From assembly GCA_026706075.1 (NCBI GenBank), contig JAPOZM010000021.1, forward strand, positions 1 to 64,000: 64,000 nucleotides of DNA. The letters run 5' to 3'. Below are positions 24,200 through 32,876 of the stretch, one piece after another. This stretch comes from Gemmatimonadaceae bacterium. Lineage in GTDB: Bacteria > Latescibacterota > UBA2968 > UBA8231. Within the stretch, counting starts at the first letter, position 1. Each line of letters opens with the position of its first letter. Under the pieces are notes generated by a model. The model was not told where the DNA came from. It did no database searches and saw only the letters and a program-made list of their open reading frames with translations. The position numbers and the translations under genes are program-made.

Positions 24200-26941
24200 C
24201 TATCGCAGCAGGAGCATCCGCCGGCGCAGGTAGAGGCCGCCGACGAAGAGCTCGCAGTAGTAGTAGCCGCTGGCCGCCCGCAGGCCGCGCTCGTCGCGGC
24301 CGTCCCACTCGATCTGGAACACCCCCGGCGCCGCCTCCTGGTCCAGCAGGCGCCGCACGAGGCCGCCGAGGAGGGTGCGCACCTCCAGGGTCATGGGGCC
24401 GCTGCCGCCGAGGGAGGCCGGCAGCGGGGGCACGCTGAACTCGATCACCGTGCTCTCGACGAAGGGGTTCGGGTAGTTCTGGCCCAGCTCGAATCCGACC
24501 GGCTGGCGCGGGTCGGAGTTGAGGAAGGGGGTCCAGTCCACCGGCCCCGCCATGCGGGACTCGATCTCCCCGGCCTCGGCCGTTCCCCACCAGTTGCGCC
24601 GCGCGTCGATGCGGTGGGGGGTGGTGTTGACCACCAGGACCCCGGCCTCGACCACGGTGTTGAGCTGCAGGCGGAGGGGCACCGGAAAGCCCTCGGCCAG
24701 GACCACCGTGTCGACCTGGACGAAGCGGTTGCGCAGGATCCGGGCCGCCGCGTGGGTGGACCGGAGGGCCAGCCGGTAGCCGGCCAGGTCGTTGCCCTCC
24801 AGCAGCAGGGCCTCGGTGCGGCGCAGGTGCAGACCCAGCCCGGACCCGGAGAAGCGGTTGCCGTTGATGGTGCCGCGGGCGCCGTCCCCCATCACCAGGT
24901 CGGGGCCTTCCGAACCGGGGCCGTTCTGCCGCAGGTTCGAACCGGACAGGAAGAGGAAGCCGCCCTCGCAGACGAGTCCCTGTCCGCAGTGGCGCAGGTC
25001 GAGGTCGTCGGCCTCGACGGGGGCGCCGCCGCGGAGGTGGATCCCCGCTCCGCCGGCGCCGGTCACCTCGACGCCGTGGAGGCGGACCGGGCCGTCGACG
25101 GACTCCAGGCGCAGACCCGTTCCCGTCGGGTGCCGGATCTCCACCCTCGACAGGTCCTGGTGGCGCCCCGACCCCTGGATGGTCAGGCCGTCGGTGGCGT
25201 GCTCGATGACGACCTCGTGCAGGTCCAGGCCGCCGCTGGCCGAGACCTGGATGCCTCCCCAGTCCCCGGGGGCCGGCTGCGCCGCGGCGGAGGCGAAGAG
25301 CACGGGGCCGGTGGTGGTCAGAACGCCGTCGACCACGATCTGCCCCCGGTCGGGGTCGGTGCCGGCGCCGAGGCCGTCGGGGGCGACGAGGACGACGGTG
25401 CCGGCCTCCAGGTGCAGCTCGGAGCCCGCGAGGACGCGCACGTCGCCGACGATCTCCACCGTGTCCCGCCAGACCGGGTCGCGGACCGGCCCCGCCCGTC
25501 TCGGGTCCTCCAGGGTCAGGTCGGCGGCGAAACCGTCGGCGGTCCGCCGGATGCGGTTGACGTTCACCCGGTTCAGGGCCGGGTTGGTGAGCGGCGACAG
25601 CTCGGTGAAGCGGACCCCGTCGTAGGGGTCGGTGGCGTCGCCCAGGTTGCCGGCGTGCCCCTTGTTGTACTCGGCGTCGAGGGACCAGAAGTCGAGGTTG
25701 TCCCCTCCCAGGGACGCCGAGGGGCGGGTGCCGAGGGGAAAGCCGGCGTCGGTGTAGCGTCCGTCGGCGCAGACCAGGTCGACGAGCTTGCGCCGCTCCA
25801 GATCGTTGCTGCCGGCGGCCTCCTGGACGTGCCAGATGAGCACCCCGCTGGCGGGCAGGTCGCGCTCGTAGTGGCTGCCCTCCGCGGCGCGGTGCTCCAC
25901 CAGCAGGTACTCGCCGTCGTCCACGGGCATCTCGTAGACCCGGCCGCCGCGGTTCACGTCGGCCAGGGGCGCCCCGCCCAGGGAGCCGGTCACCCGCACG
26001 AGGCGCTCGTTGTCCTCGCCCAGCCATCCGAGCTCCCGGAGACTCCAGGCGCAGAACGGGGTGGGACCGCGGTTGCTGTCGTTCCATCCCCGGAGGCCGT
26101 GACCCATGAGCCCCCAGTAGCCGATGCCGCCGGAGTGGCGGTCCAGCTCCGACGCCGGATCGTAGCGCCTCACATCCCGATCGTAGAGGTCGGGCAGGCC
26201 GAGGAGGTGGCCGATCTCGTGGGCGATGATGCCGGCCGCCTCGCCGAAGCTGCGCCCCCGCTGCAGGGTCCCGCCGCCGTCGCCGTCGGCTCGGACGCGG
26301 ATGGGGAGACCGCCCCTGCCCGTGTCCGAGGTACGGAAGGCGGTGGCAAGCCCCAGGCTGGCGACGCCGTTGGCGTCTCCGCGGATGAATCCCGTCGGGG
26401 TGGACTGCACGACGAGAAGGACGAGGTCGACGAAGCCGTCGTCGTCGCCGGAGTCCGGGAGGCCGTCCGGACCGTCGTCGTCGAAACGGCGGAAATCGAC
26501 GTCGGAGTCGGCATCGGCGGCGGCGAGGATCTCGCGGCTGAAGTTGCCGAAGAGGCCCGCGTCCCCTGCCAGGTAGGCCGAGGCGGGAGCCGCGGAGTTG
26601 TAGACCTTCGGGAGGGCCTCCCCTTCCAGCCGGAACTGGCCGCTGGACATCTCGTGGAAGAAGTGGGAGAGGCTGCCCGGCAGGTCCGGGTCGAAGAGGT
26701 CCCTCGCCCAGGAGGGAGCCGTGGCGGGCCCTTCCTCGTCCTGGAAGCGGGCGAAGATGACCACGGCCTGCAGGCGGCCCTTCGAGGGCAGCGATGCCGC
26801 CGCCGCCGCCGGGCGCAGGGCCGGGTCGAGGGCGTGCCCGCAGACCCCGGCCGGCGCCGGCGCCGGGGCCAGAAGGCTGCAGCCGAGCAGTAGGAGGGCG
26901 GGACCGCGGCTCCCGCGGCTGTGGCGGCCGGTGTTCCTCAC
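24200..26941 (-). CDS. Secreted M6-like metalloprotease with beta-helix and C-terminal sorting domain
   Basis: The protein has 913 residues from GTG at 26941; longer in-frame starts would run into the glnA leader. A hydrophobic N-terminal segment (PALLLLGCSLLAPAPAPAG) suggests export. The protease part (about 60-420) has IIAHEIGHLLGLPDLYD, the HExxH...H zinc motif, with WGLMGHGLRGWNDSN after it, as in M6/immune-inhibitor-A-like proteases. A parallel beta-helix region follows (VEIVGDVRVLAGSELHLEAG onward). The end (NYPNPFVESTVIEFSVP to the C-terminus) is a FlgD-like domain typical of FCB-group secretion. It probably works at the cell surface or outside. Confidence 0.88.
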   Translation of the reverse strand: MRNTGRHSRGSRGPALLLLGCSLLAPAPAPAGVCGHALDPALRPAAAAASLPSKGRLQAVVIFARFQDEEGPATAPSWARDLFDPDLPGSLSHFFHEMSSGQFRLEGEALPKVYNSAAPASAYLAGDAGLFGNFSREILAAADADSDVDFRRFDDDGPDGLPDSGDDDGFVDLVLLVVQSTPTGFIRGDANGVASLGLATAFRTSDTGRGGLPIRVRADGDGGGTLQRGRSFGEAAGIIAHEIGHLLGLPDLYDRDVRRYDPASELDRHSGGIGYWGLMGHGLRGWNDSNRGPTPFCAWSLRELGWLGEDNERLVRVTGSLGGAPLADVNRGGRVYEMPVDDGEYLLVEHRAAEGSHYERDLPASGVLIWHVQEAAGSNDLERRKLVDLVCADGRYTDAGFPLGTRPSASLGGDNLDFWSLDAEYNKGHAGNLGDATDPYDGVRFTELSPLTNPALNRVNVNRIRRTADGFAADLTLEDPRRAGPVRDPVWRDTVEIVGDVRVLAGSELHLEAGTVVLVAPDGLGAGTDPDRGQIVVDGVLTTTGPVLFASAAAQPAPGDWGGIQVSASGGLDLHEVVIEHATDGLTIQGSGRHQDLSRVEIRHPTGTGLRLESVDGPVRLHGVEVTGAGGAGIHLRGGAPVEADDLDLRHCGQGLVCEGGFLFLSGSNLRQNGPGSEGPDLVMGDGARGTINGNRFSGSGLGLHLRRTEALLLEGNDLAGYRLALRSTHAAARILRNRFVQVDTVVLAEGFPVPLRLQLNTVVEAGVLVVNTTPHRIDARRNWWGTAEAGEIESRMAGPVDWTPFLNSDPRQPVGFELGQNYPNPFVESTVIEFSVPPLPASLGGSGPMTLEVRTLLGGLVRRLLDQEAAPGVFQIEWDGRDERGLRAASGYYYCELFVGGLYLRRRMLLLR

Positions 26942-26950
26942 TCGGCCGGG

Positions 26951-26957
26951 TAGTATA
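26951..26957 (-). promoter_or_regulatory. Possible leaderless-promoter -10 element for the M6 protease gene
   Basis: On the minus strand CTATACT lies about 10 bp upstream of the proposed GTG start at 26941, and no ribosome site is present between. If used, transcription would begin at or next to the start codon, giving a leaderless mRNA. The -35 region is weak. Confidence 0.35.
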
Positions 26958-27016
26958 GGGGCGGTCCGGGGGCCGGGGAACCCCGGAGACCTCCTTCCGC
27001 GGAGCCTCGGGTCCGC

Positions 27017-27047
27017 CCCGGCCCCGAGCGGGGCCGGGTCTTTGACA
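27017..27047 (+). promoter_or_regulatory. GC-rich hairpin followed by TTGACA upstream of glnA
   Basis: A perfect 9-10 bp stem (arms 27017-27026 and 27029-27038) is followed at 27042 by TTGACA, a consensus -35. A matching -10 is poor (TTTCCT about 16 bp later). This may be the glnA promoter preceded by a terminator-like hairpin that isolates it. No sigma-54-type GG-N10-GC site was found. Confidence 0.35.
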
Positions 27048-27123
27048 CGGCGACGGTCCCCGGTTTCCTTCGGCCATGTCTCACACCCCGTCGTCTCCAA
27101 TTCTCCAACCCAAGGCAGGGATC

Positions 27124-28533
27124 ATGGCCGACGTCGACACCGTGCTCAAGATGATCACCGATGGCAGCCTGGAGTTCGTGGACCTCCGCTTCACCGACCC
27201 CCGCGGGCGCTGGCATCACGTGACGATGACCGCCGATGCCTTCGACGAGGACGCCTTCGAGGACGGCGTCATGTTCGACGGCTCCTCCATCAACGGCTGG
27301 AAGAGCATCGACCAGTCCGACATGGCCCTGATCCCGGACCCGGCCACCGCGGGCATCGATCCCTTCATGTCCGACCCGACCCTGTACCTCATCTGCAACG
27401 TCCACGAGCCCACCACCGGCGAGCGCTACTCCCGCTGCCCCCGGTGCACCGCCCGCGACGCCGAGGCGCACCTGCAGTTCTCCGGCATCGGCGACACCGC
27501 CTACTTCGGCCCCGAGCCGGAGTTCTTCCTCTTCGACGACGTCCGCTTCGGCGTCGAGGCGGACCACACCTTCTACGCGTTGGACGACGCCGAGGGGCCC
27601 TACAACCGGGGCCGGGAGGTCGAGGGCGGCAACAAGGGGCACCGGCCGCGCACCAAGGGCGGCTACTTCCCCCTGCCGCCGGTCGACTCCGCCCAGGACA
27701 TCCGGGCCGACATGCTCAAGGCCCTGGGCCGCGCCGGCGTCCCCGTCGAGAAGCACCACCACGAGGTCGCCGCCAGCCAGCACGAGCTGGGCATCGAGTT
27801 CGCGCCCCTGACGGTCATGGGCGACAAGCTCCAGGTATACCGCTACGTCGTCCTCAACGTGGCCGGACAACACGGCAAGTCCGCCACCTTCATGCCCAAG
27901 CCCGTGGTCGGCGACAACGGCTCCGGCATGCACACCAACCAGTCGCTGTGGAAGGACGGCGAGACCCTGTTCTCCGGGTCCGGATACGCCGACCTCTCCG
28001 AGACCGCCCTCCACTACATCGCCGGCATCATGAAGCACGCCCGCGCCATCAACGCCTTCGCCAATCCCAGCACCAACAGCTACAAGCGCCTGGTGCCCGG
28101 CTTCGAGGCGCCCGTGCTGCTGGCCTATTCCGCCCAGAACCGGTCGGCCTCGTGCCGCATTCCCCACTCGGCCTCGCCCCGGGCCAAGCGCGTCGAGATC
28201 CGCTTCCCGGACGCCACCGCCAACCCCTACCTGGCCTTCTCGGCGATGCTCATGGCGGGCCTGGACGGCATCGAGAACCGCATCGATCCCGGCCCTCCCA
28301 TGGACAAGGACCTCTACGCCCTCCCCCCCGAGGAGCTGAAGGACATTCCCACGGTGGCCCACTCCCTGCGCGGCGCCCTGGAGGCCCTCGACGCCGACCA
28401 CGAGTTCCTGACGCGGGGCGACGTCTTCACCAAGGACCAGATCGACGCCTACATCGAGCTCAAGGAGGAGGAGGTGGTGCGCTTCGAGCAGGCCCCCCAC
28501 CCCGTCGAGTTCGACATGTACTACTCCATCTGA
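27124..28533 (+). CDS. glnA: Glutamine synthetase, type I
   Basis: The protein has 469 residues, the normal GSI length, from ATG at 27124; an upstream ATG at 27076 would add 16 residues. It makes glutamine from glutamate, ammonia and ATP. Motifs are [19 protein letters not shown] (metal Glu), [29 protein letters not shown], the ATP loop [17 protein letters not shown] and RVEIRFPD. The adenylylation Tyr is Tyr398 in [10 protein letters not shown], with the 25-residue GSI-beta type insertion. The adenylyltransferase gene glnE follows by 19 bp, so covalent control is expected. Odd feature: Cys105 and Cys108 (CPRC) where most GSI have Asp and Ser, Gly or Asn. Confidence 0.97.
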   Translation: MADVDTVLKMITDGSLEFVDLRFTDPRGRWHHVTMTADAFDEDAFEDGVMFDGSSINGWKSIDQSDMALIPDPATAGIDPFMSDPTLYLICNVHEPTTGERYSRCPRCTARDAEAHLQFSGIGDTAYFGPEPEFFLFDDVRFGVEADHTFYALDDAEGPYNRGREVEGGNKGHRPRTKGGYFPLPPVDSAQDIRADMLKALGRAGVPVEKHHHEVAASQHELGIEFAPLTVMGDKLQVYRYVVLNVAGQHGKSATFMPKPVVGDNGSGMHTNQSLWKDGETLFSGSGYADLSETALHYIAGIMKHARAINAFANPSTNSYKRLVPGFEAPVLLAYSAQNRSASCRIPHSASPRAKRVEIRFPDATANPYLAFSAMLMAGLDGIENRIDPGPPMDKDLYALPPEELKDIPTVAHSLRGALEALDADHEFLTRGDVFTKDQIDAYIELKEEEVVRFEQAPHPVEFDMYYSI

Positions 28534-28552
28534 GGCACCGGCCGGGTCGGTG

Positions 28553-31507
28553 ATGGGCGCGCCTTCGTCGAGCGTCCTGGCCGCTGCCGCCGGGACCCCG
28601 GGGTTCCCCGATCTGCGGGGCCACCGGCCGGACCAGGCCGCGGCCGGGATCGACCGTCTGGGGGAGGCGGCCGCCCGCGCCGGCCGCGAAGCCCTCGCGG
28701 CGGCCCTGGATTCCCCCGAGGGCCGGGTGTTCTTCTCCTTCCTCTGCGGCAACAGCCCCTACCTTGGCCGCCTCCTGCTGCGGGACCTGGAGTTCACCCA
28801 GTCGCTGGTGGAAGAAGCCCCGGAGGCGGTCACCCGGCGGCTGCTCGACGATCTCGCCGCGGCCGACCCGGCCATGGACCGCGACCGGCTCATGGCGTTC
28901 CTGCGGCGCCAGCGGAGCCGCGTGGCCGTCGTGGCGGCGGTCTACGACTGCTTCGGCCTCCGCGGCGTCATGGCGTGCGCCGAGCTGCTCTCCGACATGG
29001 CCGACCACGCCGTGCGCCTGGCCGTCGCCCACCTCCTCCTGGGACGGGCGCGGCGCGGCGACCTGGAGCCGCCCGCCGAAGAGGGCCGGTGGGGGTACTT
29101 CGTCCTCGCCATGGGCAAGCACGGCTCCCGCGAGCTGAACTACTCCTCCGACATCGACCTCATCGTCCTCTACGACCCGTCCCGCGTGCGCTACACCGGC
29201 CGCAAGAGCCCGGGCGACTGCTTCGCCCGGGTCACGCGCGACCTGACGGGCATCCTCCAGTCCCGCACCGGCGACGGTTACGTCTTCCGCACCGACCTGC
29301 GACTGCGCCCCGACCCCTCCTCCACGCCCCCGGCCATCACCGTGGACTTCGCCCTCGACTACTACCTCCGCTTCGGCCGCACCTGGGAGCGCACGGCCCT
29401 CATCAAGGCCCGCCCCGTGGCCGGCGACCTGGCCGCGGGCGAGGCTTTCCTGGAGCAACTGGCGCCGTTCATCTGGGACGAGGGGCTCGACTTCGCCTCG
29501 GTCGACGAGATCCGCTCCATGAGCCAGCAGATCCACGACTTCCACGGCCACGGAGCCGTGGACGCCGCGGGCCACGACGTCAAGCTGGGCCGCGGCGGCA
29601 TCCGCGAGATCGAGTTCTTCGTGCACATGCACCAGCTCGCCTACGGGGCCCGCAACCGCCGCCTGAGGGGCCCCCGGCTGCTGGCCATGCTGGAGGTCCT
29701 CGACGGCGAGCACCACATCCTGCCGGCGGAGGCGGCCACCCTGCGCCAGTCCTACCTGCTGCTGCGGCGCATCGAGCACCGCCTGCAGATGATCAACGAC
29801 GACCAGACGCAGAAGCTGCCGGAATCGGCCGACGGACTGGAGCACGTGGCCGCCTTCCTGGGCCTGCCCTCCGCGCAGGAGCTGCAGGGCCGGGTCGAGA
29901 AGGCCTGCCGGGAAGTCCACGACCTCTACCGCACCCGCTTCGACATCCCCGAGAGCGAGCAGGACATCACCGCCGTGATCCTGGACGGGCCGGAGGGCGG
30001 GAACCCCGACGCCGTCGAGCGGCTGGAGGCCGCCGGCTTCGCCAAGGCGCCGACGGCCGTCGACATCTTCCGGGGGTGGGCGGCGGGCCACCACGCCTCG
30101 ACCGCCCCGGAGCGCTCCCGCGCCATCCTCCGCGAGATCCTCCACGAGATCATCGAGGCCCTCGGGCGGACCCCCGACCCGGACCGCGCCCTGGCGCGCA
30201 TGGACAGGTTCCTGGCCGCCCTCCCGGAGGAGATCTCCCTGTTTCCCATGCTCCGGGCCCATACCTGGCTCCTCCGTCTGGTGGCCATGGTGATGGGCAG
30301 CGCCCCGCGCATCGCCGACACCCTCGGCGGCAACCCCCGGCTCCTGAGGGCCGTCCTCGAGCCCGGCTTCTTCCTGCCCCTCCCGGAGCGGGAGCAGCTG
30401 GCCGGCGAGCTGGGGGAGCGCCTGGAGGGCCGGGGGGATCCGCAGGAGCGGGTCCGCCAGGTGGCGGGCTGGGCCGGGGACCGGCGCTTCCAGGTGGGCG
30501 TGCAGTCCCTGGAGAACCTGATCACCGTGGACGAGGCCGCCGCCTCCCTCTCGCACGTGGCCGAGGTGGTCGTCGAGGTCCTCTTCGCGGACGTGCTCGC
30601 CGCGCTGGAGGCGCATCACGGAAGGCCCGCCGTGGGCTGCGCCGTGGTGGCCATGGGCAAGCTCGGGGCCGTGGAGATGACCTTCGAGTCGGACCTCGAC
30701 CTGCTGCTGGTGGCCGACCTCCCGGACGACCGGGAAACCACCGCCGGTCCCGCCCCCATCGAGGTGGGGCGCTTCTACGGGCGCGCCGCCCGGCGCCTCA
30801 TCGCCGCCCTCGGGAGCCGCTCGCCCTCGGGCCCGCTCTACGAGGTCGACATGCGCCTGCGGCCGTCGGGCGAGAGCGGCCCCCTGGTGACCACCCTGGC
30901 CGCCTTCCGGGAATACCACGCCGGCGCGGCCTGGACCTGGGAGCAGATGTCCCTGACCCGGGCCCGCGTCCTCTGCGGCGACGAAGCCGCGGCCGGGGCC
31001 GTGGGCCGGGAGATCCGGCAGGTCCTGACCCGCCCCCGCGATCCGGCGGCGCTGCTGCGGGACGTGGCCGGCATGCGGGACCGCATCGCCGCCGAGTACC
31101 CGCCGGGCGACCCCTTCGAGCTGAAGTACGCCCGCGGCGGTCTGGTCGACCTGGAGTTCATCGCCCAGTACCTGCAACTGCTGCACGCCCACGAGCGCCC
31201 CGAGGTCCTGGCCGGAGGCACCGCGGCCTGCTTCGAGGCCCTCGCCGGCGCCGGCCTCCTCGACGACGAGGAGGCCCGCTTCCTCGCCGGCGCGGTGCGC
31301 ATGCAGCGCGCCCTTCAGGGCCTGGTGCGGCTGACGTGGAACGAGGAGACCCCGGTGCGCGAGGCCCCCGAGGCCTTGCTGCGGAAGCTGGCGGCGGCCC
31401 TGGAGTGCACGGGGTTCGGCGAGTTGGAGGACCGGCTTCGGGCCACCCAGGTGAGGGCCTTCGAGGTATACGAGGAGCGCATCGGCGGGCCGGCGGAGGG
31501 GGCCTGA
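28553..31507 (+). CDS. glnE: Bifunctional glutamine-synthetase adenylyltransferase/deadenylylase
   Basis: The protein has 984 residues from ATG at 28553 (GTG at 28550 also possible), close to the usual 945-1000. Two nucleotidyltransferase domains are visible. The N-terminal one has MGKHGSRELNYSSDIDLIVL (about residues 186-205) and the C-terminal one MGKLGAVEMTFESDLDLLLV (about 700-719), each with the G-x...SD-x-D pattern. Each is followed by a helical GlnD/PII-uridylyltransferase-type domain. The enzyme adds or removes AMP on GlnA Tyr398 in response to nitrogen signals through PII. It sits directly downstream of glnA, and both are likely one operon. No glnB or glnD is in this window. Confidence 0.96.
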   Translation: MGAPSSSVLAAAAGTPGFPDLRGHRPDQAAAGIDRLGEAAARAGREALAAALDSPEGRVFFSFLCGNSPYLGRLLLRDLEFTQSLVEEAPEAVTRRLLDDLAAADPAMDRDRLMAFLRRQRSRVAVVAAVYDCFGLRGVMACAELLSDMADHAVRLAVAHLLLGRARRGDLEPPAEEGRWGYFVLAMGKHGSRELNYSSDIDLIVLYDPSRVRYTGRKSPGDCFARVTRDLTGILQSRTGDGYVFRTDLRLRPDPSSTPPAITVDFALDYYLRFGRTWERTALIKARPVAGDLAAGEAFLEQLAPFIWDEGLDFASVDEIRSMSQQIHDFHGHGAVDAAGHDVKLGRGGIREIEFFVHMHQLAYGARNRRLRGPRLLAMLEVLDGEHHILPAEAATLRQSYLLLRRIEHRLQMINDDQTQKLPESADGLEHVAAFLGLPSAQELQGRVEKACREVHDLYRTRFDIPESEQDITAVILDGPEGGNPDAVERLEAAGFAKAPTAVDIFRGWAAGHHASTAPERSRAILREILHEIIEALGRTPDPDRALARMDRFLAALPEEISLFPMLRAHTWLLRLVAMVMGSAPRIADTLGGNPRLLRAVLEPGFFLPLPEREQLAGELGERLEGRGDPQERVRQVAGWAGDRRFQVGVQSLENLITVDEAAASLSHVAEVVVEVLFADVLAALEAHHGRPAVGCAVVAMGKLGAVEMTFESDLDLLLVADLPDDRETTAGPAPIEVGRFYGRAARRLIAALGSRSPSGPLYEVDMRLRPSGESGPLVTTLAAFREYHAGAAWTWEQMSLTRARVLCGDEAAAGAVGREIRQVLTRPRDPAALLRDVAGMRDRIAAEYPPGDPFELKYARGGLVDLEFIAQYLQLLHAHERPEVLAGGTAACFEALAGAGLLDDEEARFLAGAVRMQRALQGLVRLTWNEETPVREAPEALLRKLAAALECTGFGELEDRLRATQVRAFEVYEERIGGPAEGA

Positions 31508-31575
31508 CGCTCTTCTACCGCCTCGCGGGCCGAGCGCCCGCCCATCCAGGTCTGAAGCAGGGTCACACAAAAGAA

Positions 31576-31613
31576 GCCGGTACCGGCCCGGAGCGAATCC
31601 GGCCGGTACCGGC
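31576..31613 (-). terminator. Intrinsic terminator-like inverted repeat between convergent genes
   Basis: Perfect 13-bp arms (GCCGGTACCGGCC at 31576-31588 and its complement at 31601-31613) enclose a 12-nt loop. Read on the minus strand, the stem is followed by TTCTTTTGTG, a U-rich tail, so it should terminate the minus-strand gene ending at 31652. The stem can also block glnE read-through. Each arm is itself palindromic around GGTACC. Confidence 0.7.
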
Positions 31614-31651
31614 CAAATGGGTACTTCCGACCCCCCGAAAGGAGCCCGAGC

Positions 31652-32290
31652 CTACCGGAGCGAGCCCGCCTTCAGGGCTCCCCAGCTCGTCTCGCTCACC
31701 GCGGTCCCGGCGTCGGCGGCCCTCTGGTACTGGATCGTCTCCTCGCCTCCGTCCTCGGTGGCGGCCGTGATCGACAGGGTGTCGCCGTCGACGGACCAGG
31801 TCACCTCGTCGGAGAACCCGGCGAGGAAGTCCTGCTGCTCCACCTCGCCGAGGAACTCCTGTACGAAGTTCGCCTCGAAGGCCGGGTAGTCCGCCGCGGA
31901 GATGCCGGCGAAGCCGGCGGCAAAGGCGGCCAGGGCCTTGGCGACCTCGGTGAGGACATCGAGGAAGGGGCGGTCGCCGATGAGCATCACCAGCTCGGGG
32001 ATGTCGACCCGGAGCTTGTCGCCCTCGACCTCGTAGGTGCCGGTGCCGTCTATGGTGATGGCCTCCACGGGGATCTCCGTGGTAGCGATCACCGACTGGA
32101 ATTCCTCTCCCAGGGTGACCTCCTGGGCCATCCTGAAAACGCCGTCGGGCTCGAAGGTCAGACGGACGGTGACGTCGTTGCCCTCCTCGTCGACGAAGCC
32201 CCCCTCCCAGGAGCCGTGGAGGGCCTCCTCGGCATGGAGGGGAAGGACGAGTAGGCAGAGAATCGGAAGGGTGAACAGAATGCGGCGCAT
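31652..32290 (-). CDS. Secreted hypothetical protein, lipocalin-like composition
   Basis: The protein has 212 residues from ATG at 32290 behind an ideal AGGAGG. A signal peptide (MRRILFTLPILCLLVLPLHA) is clear. The mature part starts LHGSWEGGFVDEEGNDV and alternates short beta strands such as VTVRLTFEPDGVFRM, GTYEVEGDKLRVDIP and VTWSVDGDTLSITAA. This pattern is seen in small lipocalin-like or DUF-type periplasmic proteins with GxW near the start. No enzyme motif is visible. It is followed by a good terminator and lies 38 bp downstream of the YCII-like gene, so the two may share a transcript. Confidence 0.82.
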   Translation of the reverse strand: MRRILFTLPILCLLVLPLHAEEALHGSWEGGFVDEEGNDVTVRLTFEPDGVFRMAQEVTLGEEFQSVIATTEIPVEAITIDGTGTYEVEGDKLRVDIPELVMLIGDRPFLDVLTEVAKALAAFAAGFAGISAADYPAFEANFVQEFLGEVEQQDFLAGFSDEVTWSVDGDTLSITAATEDGGEETIQYQRAADAGTAVSETSWGALKAGSLR

Positions 32291-32328
32291 GGGCCACCTC
32301 CTGGCTTCGGGTTTTCTGGATGGGGGTG

Positions 32329-32628
32329 CTACATCTGCTTCGCTTCGGCGACCTCGACGGGAGCGATGACGAGGAAGGGACAGGACCTGGCCATCTCAAC
32401 CGCGGCCTCCAGGCTGTCCGCCTTGACGACGGAGAACCCCATCAGGTTCACGCCCCCCTCCTCCGACACTCCCTCGGAGGTCACCACTCTGGACGGCCCC
32501 AGAGGAGTCCCCGGGTTGACCACGGCGTCGCCGAGGCCGGCGATCCAGGCCATGAACTCCGCCTGGTGCGCCTCGGGGTCCTCGGGCATCTCGCCGCCGC
32601 CGTGATATGCCATGATGTACTCGGCCAT
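32329..32628 (-). CDS. YCII/DGPF-domain family small protein
   Basis: The protein has 99 residues from ATG at 32628, with GAAGGATG upstream. The order of elements (EYIMAYHGG, a helix with FMAWIAGLGDAVVNPG, FSVVKADSLEAAVEMARSCPFL, then IAPVEV) matches the ferredoxin-like fold of YCII-related/DGPF proteins. These are dimeric alpha+beta barrels found alone or fused to ECF sigma factors. The chemical role is unknown. A 14-bp near-palindrome (CTGTCAATTGGCAG, 32644-32657) lies just upstream and could be an operator. Confidence 0.82.
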   Translation of the reverse strand: MAEYIMAYHGGGEMPEDPEAHQAEFMAWIAGLGDAVVNPGTPLGPSRVVTSEGVSEEGGVNLMGFSVVKADSLEAAVEMARSCPFLVIAPVEVAEAKQM

Positions 32629-32876
32629 GGGATCATCCTTCTACCTGTCAATTGGCAGACCCTCCAGACCGGGATCGGTTTCTGGCAGGGTCCCCGAAAA
32701 TGAGCTGCAACGCGCACACCACGGCTCCGGCCGTGCAGACTCCGTGCTCGTGCGCGCGCCGACCGCCGAAGGGGCAGGGGATCGATCTGACAAAGGGGAT
32801 GCTGCCAAATGACGGGGGTTTGCACTAGATTGTCAAAGAGACCGTTACCCTCGTCTGCCCGGAAAGAGGAGATCCC
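32629..32876. other. Divergent intergenic region, YCII-like gene and folD
   Basis: This 248-bp region has no open frame with coding character. It holds the near-palindrome at 32644-32657 next to the YCII-like gene. An AT-richer patch (32805-32850) near folD contains TTGCAC and TTGTCA, but no well-spaced -10. Confidence 0.4.

Noticed and set aside
28460-31570. Minus-strand open frame of over 1000 codons opposite glnE
   Set aside because: It is the antisense of a fully recognisable GlnE. Low-complexity His/Gly/Val/Glu composition and no motifs.
32650-32656. TTGACA on the minus strand upstream of the YCII-like gene as a -35
   Set aside because: Only about 20 bp separate it from the start codon, leaving no room for a spaced -10 and leader. 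It is better seen as part of a near-palindrome.
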